Part shown: positions 9,931 to 23,000 of the stretch, one piece after another | Position numbering within the stretch: the stretch's first letter is position 1 | How the letters are laid out: every line of letters starts with the position of its first letter | Origin: Aplysia californica | Lineage: Eukaryota > Mollusca > Gastropoda > Aplysiida > Aplysiidae | Direction of reading: 5' to 3' | Assembly: GCF_000002075.1 (NCBI RefSeq) | Contig: NW_004797285.1 | Span: 2,902,057 to 2,966,056, forward strand | DNA length: 64,000 nt | Made by a program: the position numbers and the translations under genes | Notes under the pieces: model-generated | Database searches by the model: none | What the model saw: the letters and a program-made list of their open reading frames with translations, nothing else | Told to the model about the DNA's origin: nothing

Positions 9931-10243
9931 AGCATCTTCATACCGATACTTTGTTACCAAGCCCAAACATGGACTACAACAAAGAGCAATCGAAGCAAAA
10001 TCAACGTCTTGTAAATGAGATGCTTTCCACACAAAAAATTAACCATCACAAGAAGAGAGAGGGTGAGAAACGAGACCTCTGTCCTGAGAACTAGATGGCA
10101 CAGCTCCCTGCTTACAATACATAGATAGACAAGCAACAAATTAAACGGTTTGGGCATCTGACAAGACTACAACTAGACAGTATAGAGGTGAAAGCACACA
10201 ACCAGAAATCAGACAGGAACAGAAAAAAGAGTAGACCCAGGAA

Positions 10244-10410
10244 GTTTTAGTTTTAGTAAGGTTTCACGGCGCTCGCAACTGCATGAGGTCATATGAGCGC
10301 CAAGGGGTGGATGTCAACAGAGAATTCCTTACAGGGAATCAGACTTACTCTGCTCACCTCTCTAGCTTCAACAGCACAAAGTCTGCTTCGACTATCAAGG
10401 CACCCCAACG
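10244..10410 (-). mobile_element. SINE type A, 5' truncated
   Basis: Carries hairpin GGCGCTC/GAGCGCC with a G-to-A-type loop change, then the TTGACATCCACCCCTTGGCG region and part of the body up to the GGGGTGCCTTGATAGTCG segment. Confidence 0.9.
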
Positions 10411-11028
10411 CCTATATTAAAAATGTAGATAGGACACTGAGGTCTCAATATACATATATAGGGAAACAGATTGAGTCATTTGTTGCCCTCAGGTGTATCA
10501 AGTAGTAGGAACTGTCAGTGGCATCCCCCCCCCCCCCCCCAACTTTAAACCAGACAAACCACTGAAAGGCAATACATACATGATACATGAAACATATTTT
10601 TACAATTGATACCACCAAAAATTACAATCTCACTCACATGAAACATATTTTTCCTATTGATACCACCAAAAATTACCATCTCACTCGGATTCAAACCTCA
10701 AACACTAGAGATTGGGTCAAAGTCAAGCCAGCCACAAAATAGACACGGAGAAGGCATTCTAATGAAGTCATTGAGACAAAAAACATGGCACTCGCTCGAG
10801 GAAATAAAAGGACATCGGTGAAATAACAGCGTTTTTAAAACTGCCGAAACAAGCAATTCCACCGGGCTGTATGACAGTCTTTGATCAGTTTCGCTGCATC
10901 AACAAACAAACCACTTTGATCAAAGCCACTTGGACACAAGCTATGAAACGATTACGGTAAAGGTCTATTTGTGGAATTTGAGGTCCCCCTTCTAAAAATA
11001 AGTTTACAATTGTCTTGTGCCCCTGATG
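10411..11028. other. No gene seen
   Basis: Contains a C14 run at 10528 and a pair of about 60-bp repeats (ATGATACATGAAACATATTT and neighbours, 10577-10690). Confidence 0.5.
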
Positions 11029-11320
11029 CAGACCTGCCAATCTACGAAATCTACAAATCAGGATCTCAAGGGGGAAAAATTTGGATCTGGGGAAAATGAT
11101 ATGGAACAACGACAAATCACCAGGGTGACTGCCAAGCCAACTTAAAAATTTATCTTGGGTGTACATAAGGCATGAAGGCAGAGTTAGTTTTTAGAAAAAT
11201 CTGGCGCAACAGAAGGAATAAAAAAAAAACGGGATACATGCGATCAAAATCAGGATACTTGAGATTTGGGGCAAAAAAAATCAGGATATCCCGATTAAAT
11301 CGCGATGAGTGGCAGGTCTG
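11029..11320. mobile_element. Putative MITE with 11-bp inverted ends
   Basis: Begins CAGACCTGCCA and ends TGGCAGGTCTG. The interior repeats AATCAGGAT(C/A) motifs. ATG flanks both ends, but no longer target duplication is clear. Confidence 0.5.
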
Positions 11321-12729
11321 ATGATGTCATAGCCACACTCACGTTAGCTCCACAGAGAAAGGACACCATACATGAGCATATTAGGTCAAATAAGTTCAGA
11401 ATGGAGACATCAACTAGACCTTTGCTGAAAAAGCAAGTAGTAAAACATTGAATGTAGTAACACTACCACTCTATACAAACAGAATTACTAAAACCGGATC
11501 TAAAACAAAAGTCTATTTTGTGTTCAACTGTACAATAAATAATACTCGTTAGATAAAAGACCTCAAATATAGAAGCCTTTTTCATTTCAACGACACAGAG
11601 AGAGCCCACATCCAAACCATTTCTTATACTCAAAAACATTTGTGAAGCGTGCTGACAAAATGAGTTACTTCTCGGATCCAAACCTTATAGAAATAGATGC
11701 ATCACACGCTTTTAGGTGTAGTTTTTACATTTTATTAGTATGGAATAATAAAAGGCACGTTATACAAAAAGAACATGGCATCAATAGAAAACCTACTAAT
11801 CTAACCCTATAGTGTCGACCTTTGGCCAATATTTCCGTTCGTGGATTGCGAGAAGTAACTCATTTTGTCGGCACACTTCACATTTGACATGTGGACATTC
11901 AGAGTCACAGACTACAGTGGGGTCAAACATTCGTGGTGCAACTTATTCTCAAATATCTCTTCAACGGGTGAAACAATGCCACCAATAATTTGCACAGCAA
12001 TTTTTATCAATTCGTCTTAACTTAATCACATTTTTCCACACCAACTAAGGCTTGATTAAAAAACTTTTCTTAATAAATTTTTATAATATACTAAAATCTC
12101 GATCACACGAAAAATATGATTTTTCAGAGCACTTCCCACTTCTCGCACACATTTTTCATACACATATACGCATATATGGCCTACGTCAAAGCTTGCCAAT
12201 GACACTTTTTCGGGACAAAACTTCTAACAAGAAATTACTTTTATTGTGAACATATCTTTGCCCTACAGGTACCACAACATACGTTCAATAACACGCATAA
12301 TGTTGCCATTACAAAAAAATGCCATCGACTGGGATTTTAAATTAATATTTAAGGAATTTTCTATAATACAGTGCGCAGGAGTTTGAAAAAATATTCACTT
12401 GTTAAGACAAATTGATGCAAGTCATTGTGCAAAAGCAGGAGTTTGAAAAAATATTCGATAGGTAAGGAGATATTGGTGTAAGTTGTGCAATGCATTTTTG
12501 ACCGACTATAACACTTGCTCAGCACACTTTTACAATCTTTAAAGTCATACTGTCCACAACCTGCAAACCAATACTTACACACATTACTACATCTCTAAAA
12601 GCCGGACGCACATTTAACCAGCCACTCAACATCTGAACAAATTTTTACAATCGTATAAAACGTACGTTCGGTTGCTTGAGCAGAGACAAGAACACAGATA
12701 CAATAACAATCAATCAGTTTCAGGAAAAT
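11321..12729. other. No gene seen
   Basis: AT-rich sequence without a supported ORF. A 60-bp unit containing AGGAGTTTGAAAAAATATTC is tandemly duplicated at 12375-12490. Confidence 0.5.
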
Positions 12730-13253
12730 GTTGTTTTTGTAAAGTGTTTTACGGCGCTCGCAACTGCATAAGGTCATATGAGCGCGCGGGACATACCTAA
12801 TATTTTCAGTTGGTAGGAAATTTTGCATTTTGCCCAGGTGGCGGCCGAAGCCTACTCTTATCGATTTTAGACCACCAAGGGATCTTTAACGTGCGCAACT
12901 TGCACAAGGGCCCTCTGAGATTTTTCGCCCTTGTCCGAGAAGGCTAGGTGTAGATCTTTCCTACCAGAAGATCAGGGGTGTGGCTGAAAGACAGCAGTAA
13001 GAAGAAGCCAAGGAGTAGCAGTAGAAAGGCTGCAGAAAGAGTCAGGAGCCCAGAGGAGGGGGCAAAGGAGGTGAGGGGGTGGGGACAGAAAGTGGAAATG
13101 AAAGCAGACAACAGAACATTGCTAGAGAGCAGGAAATGAGGTGAAAGGAGACAAATTTAGAGAAGAAAATTTTTCTGTCGCTACCCGGATTCGAACCCGG
13201 GACCTTTCGAAGGAGAGGCCAACACCTTAACCTCTAGGCCACGAGAGCCCCCT
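12730..13253 (-). mobile_element. SINE type C, tRNA-derived, full length
   Basis: On the - strand it starts GGGGGCTCTCGTGGCCTAGA (A box region) with B box GGGTTCGAATCCG. The body includes GATCTTCTGGTAGGAAAGAT and CACGTTAAAGATCCCTTGGT. The end is the shared hairpin GCGCTC/GAGCGC followed by CGTAAAACAC. The tRNA head lacks a proper closing stem. Confidence 0.92.
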
Positions 13254-14455
13254 TTTCAGGAAAAAGGAAGACTGATAGACAGAAACAAAACCTAAAGAGT
13301 CAAGAAATAGTACTTACCAACTTACCCGAAGCACCCTCCAATCACCCAGTCTTAAAAAGTCAAATATTCGAACCAGCCACACAGTACCAAAACATTTCTG
13401 TACAATCTTAAAAGTGGCATGATCAACCAAACGCTCAGTACACTTACAATACTCATTATCAGACCACATTTTTTACTAATTCGGAAAACACATTCTCTGA
13501 AACAATTTAATACAATACAGACACAGAGAGAAATTGTTTTGTTTTAGTAGCACAGAGAGAAAGCAAAAACTTTTGTTTGAATAAACGGAAACACATCGAC
13601 AAAAACAACAGTCATTTAATTTTGGGAGAAAGTAAGGACAGACAGAAAGGAAAGAAAAGATGTCGGATCCACCAGTGGTGCCCTCCAAACACTCACAAGA
13701 AAGCATGCATCATTTCCCAGAAAAACCGATGTCATAACTATAAAGTACTGTGAATGTTTCATTAAAAAAAGCTGTGTCTGCAGGTAAAGCTTCTAAAATT
13801 AAACAGAACACATTAAATCTTTTTCTAAAAGCATCTTAAAAAAGCCATTTAAATCTTTAAAGACGTAGCAGGCACATATTATGTCTGACCAGTAATAGCA
13901 GACCACAGGCAACATTGACGCGCATTTCAAACCATCATACACAAATCAAAAGTACGACTTTGCACGTGTTATAGAGAGGCAAGTTTTTGCTTGCGTTTAC
14001 TATAAGAAATTCAGATAACAGAAAGCAGAACAGAAAAATCTATGTGGTTAGCAAAGTATAGGGCGGCTTGAACAGTTGTGGAATGAGCGTAACGCACATC
14101 CTCAGATAGTTAAATAAGAATACAGCTGACTCACATAAAATCCCTAAACAGTGAAAGAAACAGAACAGGTTTTTCAAATAAGGAGAAGATAAAATTTGTT
14201 TTCAAAATTATTTAAAAAGGTGTTTCAATTAAAAAGCAGCTGACTCAGATAAAATCCAAGTCCACCGGTACTAAAGATATCTTCACATTCCACCACAGAC
14301 GTTCAGACATTATCAGAGACTTCTTTTAGAAAATGCTGAATTTACAGCCAACAACAATCAACCCGCACATATTCAAATATACATAAATTTTATTTAAGCA
14401 AAGAAAAACACAATGACATAATAAATAATGGTAATTTGTAACAAGGGAAGCAGTC
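13254..14455. other. No gene seen
   Basis: AT-rich. The phrase CAGCTGACTCA(C/G)ATAAAATCC occurs twice, near 14122 and 14237. No coding signal. Confidence 0.5.
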
Positions 14456-14865
14456 GGCCAATAGATGTCTCTGTATCGCTCCTACAGCCAGCAGACAGCT
14501 AATAGATGTCTCTGTATCGCTCCTACTGCCAGTAGACAGCCAATAGATGTCTCTGAACCGCTCCTACTGCCAGTAGACAGCCAATAGATGTCTCTGAACC
14601 TCTCCTACTGCCAGTAGACAGCTAATAGATGTCTCTGGACCGCTCCTACTGCCAACAGACAGCTAATAGATGTCTCTGTATCGCTCTTACAGCCAGTAGA
14701 AAGCCAATAGATGTCTCTGTACCGCTCCTACTGCCAGTAGACAGCTAATAGATGTCTCTGTATCGCTCCTATTGCCAGCAGACAGCTCATAGAATCAGAT
14801 GTCTCTGTATCACCCCTGCTGCCAGCAGACCGGTAAGTGATGTCTATGTGTCGTTTGAACGTCCA
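14456..14865. repeat. 41-bp minisatellite, about ten units
   Basis: Units carry AATAGATGTCTCTGTATCGC and CCTACTGCCAGTAGACAGC. Period is about 41 bp (14461, 14502, ...). The length is not a multiple of three and frames change between units, so no protein repeat is implied. Confidence 0.93.
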
Positions 14866-15002
14866 GTAGACAGGGAAGAGACACCTCTGTGCCTCATCGG
14901 TACTGCCAGTTTGGGTATCCAGTTGTCCGTTCTGTCCGGCCTGTAACGGCTGAGACGCTCCATAAGGCACAGGTCAGAAATCTGTCGGCGTAAAGATATT
15001 TT

Positions 15003-15174
15003 CAGTAAGAATTTTACTGAACTTGCAACACAAATTTGTCATATGATTATTGAGGGTTAGAGGTGTTACAAGAGAGTAACATACAAAGAACAAAAGAAGA
15101 AGGAGATAAGGACAACAGATGTTTGATAGGAAAGAAGGAGCAAACCACACCAGAGCACTCGCCAACCACCCACT
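15003..15174 (-). mobile_element. SINE type B, diverged hairpin
   Basis: Body and 5' end are well preserved. The hairpin arms are degraded. Confidence 0.88.
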
Positions 15175-15274
15175 GCAGTAAAGAAAAGTAAGTCGACACA
15201 ATAACAATTTGTTGGTACAGGGAAAAAGTAAGACAGAAACAACAGTGGGGAACAAAAGAAGAATTGTCGACCAA

Positions 15275-15412
15275 AGGTGCCCCACAAAGGTGCCCCACAA
15301 AGATGCCCACAAAGATGCCCACAAAGGTGCCCCACAAAGGTGCCCCACAAAGATGCCCACAAAGGTGCCCCACAAAGGTGCCCCACAAAGGTGCCCCACA
15401 AAGATGCCCATT
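15275..15412. repeat. 18/19-bp minisatellite (GTGCCCCACAAAG)
   Basis: Alternating units GGTGCCCCACAAA and GATGCCCACAAA, about eight in all. Trp/Gly-rich - strand frames are translations of this repeat. Confidence 0.93.
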
Positions 15413-15467
15413 GGGCAGTCGAAATGTGTAACTAAATGACAGAATGAGCTATGAGCCAAATGTTATG

Positions 15468-15616
15468 TTTTGTTTTAGTAGAGGCTTTACAGCCAGAAGA
15501 TTAGAGGTGTTACAAGAGAGTAACAAACATAAAAAAGAAGAAGGGGACATAAGGAAGACAGATGTTTGATAGGAAAGAAGAAGCAGACCACACCAGAGCA
15601 CCCACCAACCACCCGC
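15468..15616 (-). mobile_element. SINE type B with the hairpin deleted
   Basis: The tail (CCTCTACTAAAAC sense) joins directly to the body at CCAGAAGATTAG; the hairpin loop and one arm are gone. Confidence 0.85.
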
Positions 15617-15684
15617 CGGCCACATGTGATGTGGCATTTTGGTAATATAATACTATGGACATCAGATTAAATAGGAAAACAGTG

Positions 15685-15690
15685 TTTATT
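15685..15690 (-). terminator. Candidate poly(A) signal for the PRR11 homologue
   Basis: AATAAA on the - strand about 350 bp past the stop codon. The implied 3'UTR would contain the type B SINE at 15780-15972. Confidence 0.35.
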
Positions 15691-15779
15691 TCACTGCTTT
15701 GGTTCCAAAGTTAAAGTCACTTGAGGTTGGGGAGCCAAAAACAACCAGTGGTGAGAAAATCAACGTCTTGTCCAAGATT

Positions 15780-15972
15780 GTTTTAGTAAAAATTTTACGG
15801 CACTTGCAACACAATAAGGTCACATAAATGACCAAAGATTAGAAGTGTTCCAAGAGAGTAACAAACATTTTTAAAAAGAAGGAGGAGAGATAAGGACGAT
15901 AGAGATAGATGTTTGTATTGACATAGGAAAGAAAGAGCAAACCGCACCAGAGCACCCGCCAACCACCCACTG
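15780..15972 (-). mobile_element. SINE type B in the PRR11 3'UTR region
   Basis: Near full length, GGCACTT-type hairpin with loop changes, 5' end GTGGGTGGTTGGCGGGTG. Sense with PRR11. Confidence 0.9.
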
Positions 15973-16035
15973 GGAACAGCTGAGCAATACGAACACAGCA
16001 CTGTCGCTACACAAACAACAGTTGTTACCTACCAC

Positions 16036-16123
16036 CTATGACGATGAAGCGTTTGTTCCTTTGTACCCCTGTCCTGACACACGTCCGGTCCTCTTGCTTT
16101 TCATGGGGGTACCTCCAGGACTC
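16036..16123 (-). CDS. PRR11: PRR11 homologue, last recognised exon
   Basis: Begins by completing an Arg codon, then SPGGTPMKSKRTGRVSGQGY and KGTNASSS with TAG stop. SPGGTP matches the human protein exactly. Acceptor CCCCCTTCAG. A GTACAA donor inside the exon could extend the protein by another exon, but none was found convincingly. Confidence 0.8.
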
Positions 16124-16935
16124 CTGAAGGGGGGGGGGGACAAACAGTTGAGTAAATCATCAATTTTTTTTTAGTAAGAGTTTTACGTCACTTACAACAC
16201 AGTAAGGTCATTTAGGTGCCGAAGATAAGAGGCGTTACAAGAGAGGTTTGTTTGTTTTTTTTCTAATAGAGGGTTTTACGGCGCTCGCAACTGCATAAAG
16301 TTATATGAGCGCCAAGGGGTGGGTGTCAACAGAGAAGTCCTTACAGGGAATCAGACTTACTCTGCTCACCTCTCTAGCTTCAACAGCACAAAGTCTGCTT
16401 CGACTATCAAGGCACCCCGGAAATAGCGGGTCAAAAGAGTGTGACAAACATACAAAAGAAGTAGAGGAAAATGACAATAGTAAGGATTAGGAAAGAAAAA
16501 GCAGCAGTTCCCTGTTGTAGATCAGGCACAGTTATGAGCGTGACATGAGTCAGCCCATTTACAATTCTACCGTGTTTGAACGAGATATGTCCCCCCCTTT
16601 GGGAATGGCCTAAAGACACTAGTCAGTGGCACTGCCCCAGGGGGTGGTTACAAGAGAGTAACAAACACGAAAAAAAAGAAGGTGAGTTTAGTCTTAGTAG
16701 AGGTTTTACGGCGCTCGCAACTGCATAAGGTCATATGAGCGCCTGAAGATTAGAGTAGTTACAAGAGAGTAACAAACATAAAAAAGAAGAAGGGGAGATA
16801 AAGACGATAGATGTTTGATAGGAAAGAAGGTGCAAACCACACCAGAGCACCCGCCAACCACCCACAAGTAAATTAGAGTAAAAAGAAGAACATTAACTTA
16901 TAACTATCATTTAGAGATGGGGAAAAAAGAGAGAC

Positions 16936-16991
<56 letters not shown>

Positions 16992-17025
16992 GGACAGACG
17001 GACAGACGGACAGACGGACAGACGG

Positions 17026-17058
<33 letters not shown>

Positions 17059-20000
17059 AACAGGAGAAGGAAAGAACAAAAGTAGGGCCACCCACGGGCA
17101 TCATCCAGCCACATGCAGTAAGTTCTTTTTTATTCTTTTTTTTTAAAGTTGAGATTTTACAGCGCTCACAACTGCATAACCTCATATGAGCGCCAAGGGG
17201 TGGATGTCAACAGAGAAGTCCTTACAGGGAATCAGGCTTACTCTGCTCATCTCTCTATCATTTTGACAGACTGCTATGCAAAGCGTACAGATCGGATTAA
17301 CAAGTAAATTTCCTCTTTGGAAAGTGGTGGCACAGAGTTCCCCACGTCGTATGGATACGATCGTAAAACAAAACATACGGAGAGGGCTAAATCCACTCCA
17401 CCCTTGCCCTATTTAAAAATAAAAAACTCTGAACTGAAAACCCCTGCAATGAGGATTCAAACAAAGATCATTCATACCATGGTTCAACATGATAACAACT
17501 CAGCCGCTAACCACATATCCCTGTCAGAGTGTGAACATACATGGCCCTATAAACATATTAACAGACAAATACAGCCCTGCACATTTTTTAGTAAGAGTTT
17601 TATGGAACTAGCAACACAATAAGGTCTTTGTTTTGTTTTAGTAGAGGTTTTACGGCGCTTGCAACAGCATAAGGTCAAATGAGCGGCAGAAGATTAGAGG
17701 TGTCACAAGAGAGTAACAAACAAAAAAGAAAAAGGGGAGATAAGGACGATAGATGTTTGAAAGGAAAGAAGGAGCAAACCACACCAGAGCACCCGCCAAC
17801 CACCCACTGCCCTGCATTGATAAAGTACTTATCCTTGATCGATGAAAAGTACAAATTCCAGAAAGACACGGACGTAAGACAGTTACCTTTGTAGAGTTGT
17901 GCGTTTGAGGACATTACGGATGTCGACCACGTTACTGTCGCTGAGGAAGAGAAAAACACAACACATTGAACTGTCAGTCAGATCTTACACAGGTTATAAT
18001 AATAATAATGGTATTTATATAGCGCATATCCAGGCTCAAGAGCATGATCTATGCGCTTTACAACTATTATTACCCCAGCAGACCCTCTGAGAACACTCAG
18101 AAACATTCTCGGCTTCCGCGGAAGCATACAGTGCAAGCTGCAGATTTCACGCGCTCAAACACTATCAAACTGACAAGATCGTTCACTGTCTATAGCTGGG
18201 TACCCATTTCCATATATAACTAGCTGGGCCCCCTTTCGATAAAAGGAATGATCGGAGCATTAACATTAACTGAAAGTCATTGGCCTACTATATTTACACT
18301 CTACTGGAATGGAGCAATAAATCTTGAGAGATGCAAAAAATTAGAAGGTCTACATATATACTCTCAAAACAAAATGCGCCTCGCGAAATATCACTTCCGG
18401 ATTTTCTAAAATTACAGAGACAGAAGCGTCGGCCTACAAAAGCGATCGGCGAAATAAACAAATTTAGCTTTTTGCAGCAAAACCGTCTCAAAACTTAAAA
18501 AACCAAGGGCGTCATGATCTGGGGAATATTTTAAAGAATTTTTTGGCGAAACCCGCATGTCGATCGATGCAGCCATTAAACAGCCTTTTGAATAGCAAAA
18601 TGCGGCCACCACAAATAGATAATAGATAATAGATTGTAAAACAACAAAGAGATACAGTAAGATTGTCAGTAAAACTGCCACCCATTGTCGAGTAGAAAAG
18701 TGGTTGCCCTAGACAGGTGGACATCTTAGAGTAGGAAGTGGTCATTTGTACAGGTAATTGTCTTGTACAGGTGGTCATTAGAGCAGTTTCAGAGGGACAC
18801 ATTAACCCTATCCGTACGTCGTGTTTTACTTTCGTACCCATACGACGCGGGGAACTCTGTGCCATCATTTTCAAAAGAGAAAATTCACTTGTTAATCCGA
18901 TCCGTATGCTTTGCATAACAGTCTGTCAAAATGACTTTTTGAAAAATACAAAAAATTTCAAAGAGATCGTACTAGAAATATTCTAAAATGGGAAGAATAC
19001 AACCCCGAGGGTACAAAATGATGGATGGGTTAAACTGCCATCCATTGTCAAGAAGCAAAGTGGTTGCCCTAGACAGGTGGACATCTTAGAGTAGGAAATG
19101 GTCATTTGTACAGGTGATTGTTTTGTACAGGTGGTCATTAGAGCAGTTTCAGAGGGACACATTAAATGCTAAGAAAAAAAAGTCTAAAAACACCGTTCAG
19201 AAAAATCAATCTTCAGACAAAGTGTTATCACACAAAACTCGAGTAATCACAGCATTTTTGTTTTAGTAGAGGGTTTTACGGCGCTCGCAACTGCATAAGG
19301 TCATATGAGCGCCAAGGGGTGGATGTCAACAGAGGAGTCCTTACAGGGAATCAGACTTACTCTGCTCACCTCTCTAGCCTCAACAGCACAAAGTCTGCTT
19401 CGACTATCAAGGCACCCAAAAATAAGGGGTCACAAGAGGCTGACAAACACACAAAAGAAGTAGAGGAAAACGATGATAGTAAGGAATAGGAAAGAAAAAG
19501 CAGCAGTTCCTCGTTGCAGTTCAGGCACAGTTATGAGCATGACATTGATGAATCAGCCAATTTACAATTACAATTCTACTCTGCATAAGAACATAGTAAA
19601 GGTCCCCCCTTTGGGAATGGCCTACCTAAAGACACTTCAGTTAGTAGCAGATAACATTTGGTCACTTTTAAGCACAAGGGGGCTATCCCGAAAAATGCTG
19701 TTTTGAGAAAATCAAAGGTAGAGTTTTTGTTCGGTTTCATTAAAAGACAAGGAGAGTTTTCTCTTTAACCAAACAAATATACACACTAGTGAAACCAAAC
19801 TTCTCCTGTAGGTAGAACAATGCCCACTTTTGGAGTAGGTCAAGATTTCTAGAAACCCCTGAAATCTGGGTTAGCCCGCTTGTCCTTAAAAGCGACCATT
19901 TGAGATTGACTACTTACCCAGGACTCTCATTCTCCTTCTGACTCGCGTCACCTTCAGCACTGTCATCGTGACTCTTGGTGGCGTGCGACGTTTTCCTCAG

Positions 20001-23000
20001 CGACACGCGCTGCAGCGCTGCCAGAGTGACCATGGGCTGTTTGCTGGGCGCAAGTGGCTGAGGACGAAACAGATCGGATTTATAAACAGGGTTCCTGCCA
20101 TGAACTCCCCACCAAACTCAAGGAGATTTCAAGGAGAAATTTTTAAAATTCAAGCAGATTTGGTCAAGAAATTCATGCCGTTTTCGACGGCGCACTCGCA
20201 TCCTGAAAGCATATTTCCGAAAGATAGACCTGCACTTGTCCAAAAGGAATCATAGTTACGATTGTCCTTCAAAAATGTTGTTCAAGTCCGAACCAGCGAA
20301 ATTCAAAGAGTTTTCGAGGAGGTTTCTCAAATTCAAGGAGTTTTCAAGGACCCCTTGAATTCAAGGGGGCCGCTGGAACGCTGCATAAACTACTGAAAAA
20401 AATTTCAACTTGCAAAACCTTCTCATAAAGATTATTTCAACAACCCCACCCTCCAACCTTTGTGGAAAATCTAAGTTATGCAGACTTACCAACACCTTCA
20501 AGATAAAAAATAGGAGCTTTCCACAGAATCCTTTTAAAAAACTTGGAGTTTCACAATTTATCCAACAAATCCAACAAAGAAAAAGTTCCATGCAAACTCT
20601 AATCCAACGTAATAACGCACAAAAGTTGACATTTGATCTAATCAAATCTTGGGAACGTCCGTCTTCTACGAAGCGATGGAAAACAAGTGAGGCTTCCGTT
20701 TACAAGCAGTGCGCACTAATTTCACAATGACTTGACGACCAATTGCTTTGAGTCCATTCATTGAATGGGTACCCAGCTAGTCTCACATATTTACCAACCT
20801 CCCGGAACTTCCCCCAATGTGTCCCTTGTGTGACTATGCATATGAGACTGTGGATCATCACCTGTTCCACTGCACAGCCCTAAATGACATCAGAGCTACC
20901 CTTCTCCCTCCGAGACCTAACATTGACAACACACTCTATGGAACTTTACAGCAACTGCAGCAAACCTGCACTTATCACTACATGGCATTGGACAGAGGGG
21001 CGAGAGCCCAGCAGTTGCTGGATCGATAACAACAACAACAACATCTACCAACCTTGGCAGCGAGGTTTCCACCCTCGTTGACCGGTGACCGCTGGACGGG
21101 GCCACCTGTCCTCTTGAGCTTCACGCTCCTCAGCGCCTCAGCGGTGATCTCAGGCACCGGAGTCCTGCCGAGCCCCTGCGACAGAAAAATGATCAACTGA
21201 TGAGGAACAGACAGACAAGTGGCGTGTAGTCCATGGCACGGGAGGTGTGCAGCAGACCTGTTTGTTTTCGTTCGTGTCAACTGCCATGCTAGACACAGAC
21301 TTGGAAAAATAGATGACAGGTGACAGGAAAAGAACAAGATAATATTAATACAGTTTAAGGGGGGGAGGGGGGTTAAGAGTATCCAAAGACTCAGATTCTG
21401 AGAAACTTTTAAAATCTTTGTCCGTAAGAAATCAGGGACGACTGAAGTTGGCAAAAGAAGAAACAAAACAAAAACAAGCAAAACAGAAGAAATGCGCTGT
21501 AAAAACTTCCACAAACAGGTGATGTGAACAAACAGGTGATGTAAATAGACAAAGATGATATGTGAGGCAGTGTGGTGGAATCAGGCGCTCACCAAAATAC
21601 TGAAATTGGAGAAACAGGCATTTTTCTGCAAGTATGGAAATTTTTATCCAATTTCTATTTTTTGGCTTAACTGCTTTTATGTCCATATCAAAACACATAA
21701 TTTCCATGTGAATTTTACTGAAAAACTGAAAAACGATTAAATGCACAAAATGTGTCATTTTTCAGTTTTCAAAGACTCTGTAGCTATTGGAGTTACCAAA
21801 CTTTGGCAGTTATTTTCTCGTTAATTTCAACACTGAAACCAGACGACCTCACCTCCTTCAATCGCAAATACCTTGAGTTCTATTTCAGATAAATGGATGT
21901 TTATTTCATTGCAAGCAAGGCAAATAAATCAGCTTTCAGACGATACCAATAACTCCACATGCCAAAAAATAGACGAGCGCCTGATTCCGCCGCATCATGA
22001 CACATATAATGTTTTTTTCAAGAGCATTCAAGTAGAGAAACCGGTGACAAACAACGACCTCCAACATCTATGCCCCCATCGACACAATTTAGATCATCAT
22101 TTAGGAGGTGGGCTTTTGACTCTGCCAGTCAGGGTCAACCCAGCCTGAGAGGGATACAACATCCCAGCAGAAAGACGAAGATACTCGATACAAATGTGAG
22201 GCAATGTGGTGGAATCAGGCTCTCGTCAATTTTTGGGCATGTAGAGTTATTGGTATCATCGTAAAGCTTGTTCTCTTGTCTTTATTTGGATGAAGAAAAT
22301 ATCCAGAGGTAGGGGTCACTTGTTTTCAGAGGTAAAATTAGTGAGAAAATGGCGGCCAAAGATTAGTTATTTCCTTAGCTAAAGAGTCTGTGATAACTGA
22401 AAATTTACTTTTTTTTGCCTTTAATCAACATTTTTAGAAAAATCCGCACAGACATTAGTTCTTTAATGGGCATGAAAGGTGTTGAGCCAAAAAACAAAAA
22501 TTTGATAAACATTCACAAACCAGCGGAAAAATGCAAGTTTCTTCACTTTGATTATTTTGACGAGAGCCTGATTCCACCATGCTGCCTCACAAATTTTCTC
22601 CTCACTTGGGAATTGATCTCAGGTCTCCTGTGTGCGACAGTGATCCAATATCTGCAGCAGATTCTTCACTTGAAGAAGTAAAAATGTTGGCCACAAGCCA
22701 CTATAATAAGCATTCCACATGACATGAACAAAAAACAAACTTGATGTTCACTCACCCTCCTTTTCTTCATGACCTCATCCTTCGTCTGAGCACCTGTCTT
22801 CAACCTTCGAATCACAGGCCTAAAAGAGGGTGGGGGTGGAGGAGGAGGAGGAGGAGGAGGAGGGGGTGGGGGAGGCGGGGCTGGTGCGGTTGTGCTGGAT
22901 ACGAGCAGATCAGGAAGGGCGTAGTCTTTGCCACTCGCCTCCTCGCTCACAAATGACGAAACCTCGGACACAGACGGCCCACGAGAATGAGCCCCGGAGT

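Larger units (their letters stand above)
9265..10243 (+). mobile_element. LINE reverse transcriptase C-terminal fragment, split by a SINE
   Basis: The + strand reads VEEFKYQGSAFAQDGKMVKT and IEARIKNG before the interruption, and FINSIFIPILCYQAQTWTTT after it. These match LINE reverse transcriptases (EFKYLGS.F..DG....I..RI; IPVLLYGAQTW). The frame changes several times. Downstream, FGHLTRLQLDS-like sequence near 10150 fits the GH(L/V)TR motif of the same region. A type A SINE remnant and a 54-bp duplication sit inside. Confidence 0.75.

Noticed and set aside
11450-12600. Several 60-75 codon frames in AT-rich DNA
   Set aside because: No splice context, similarity or composition supports any of them.
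14456-14865. CRISPR-like array of spaced repeats
   Set aside because: The whole 41-bp unit repeats with small changes; there are no unique spacers, and the genome is eukaryotic.
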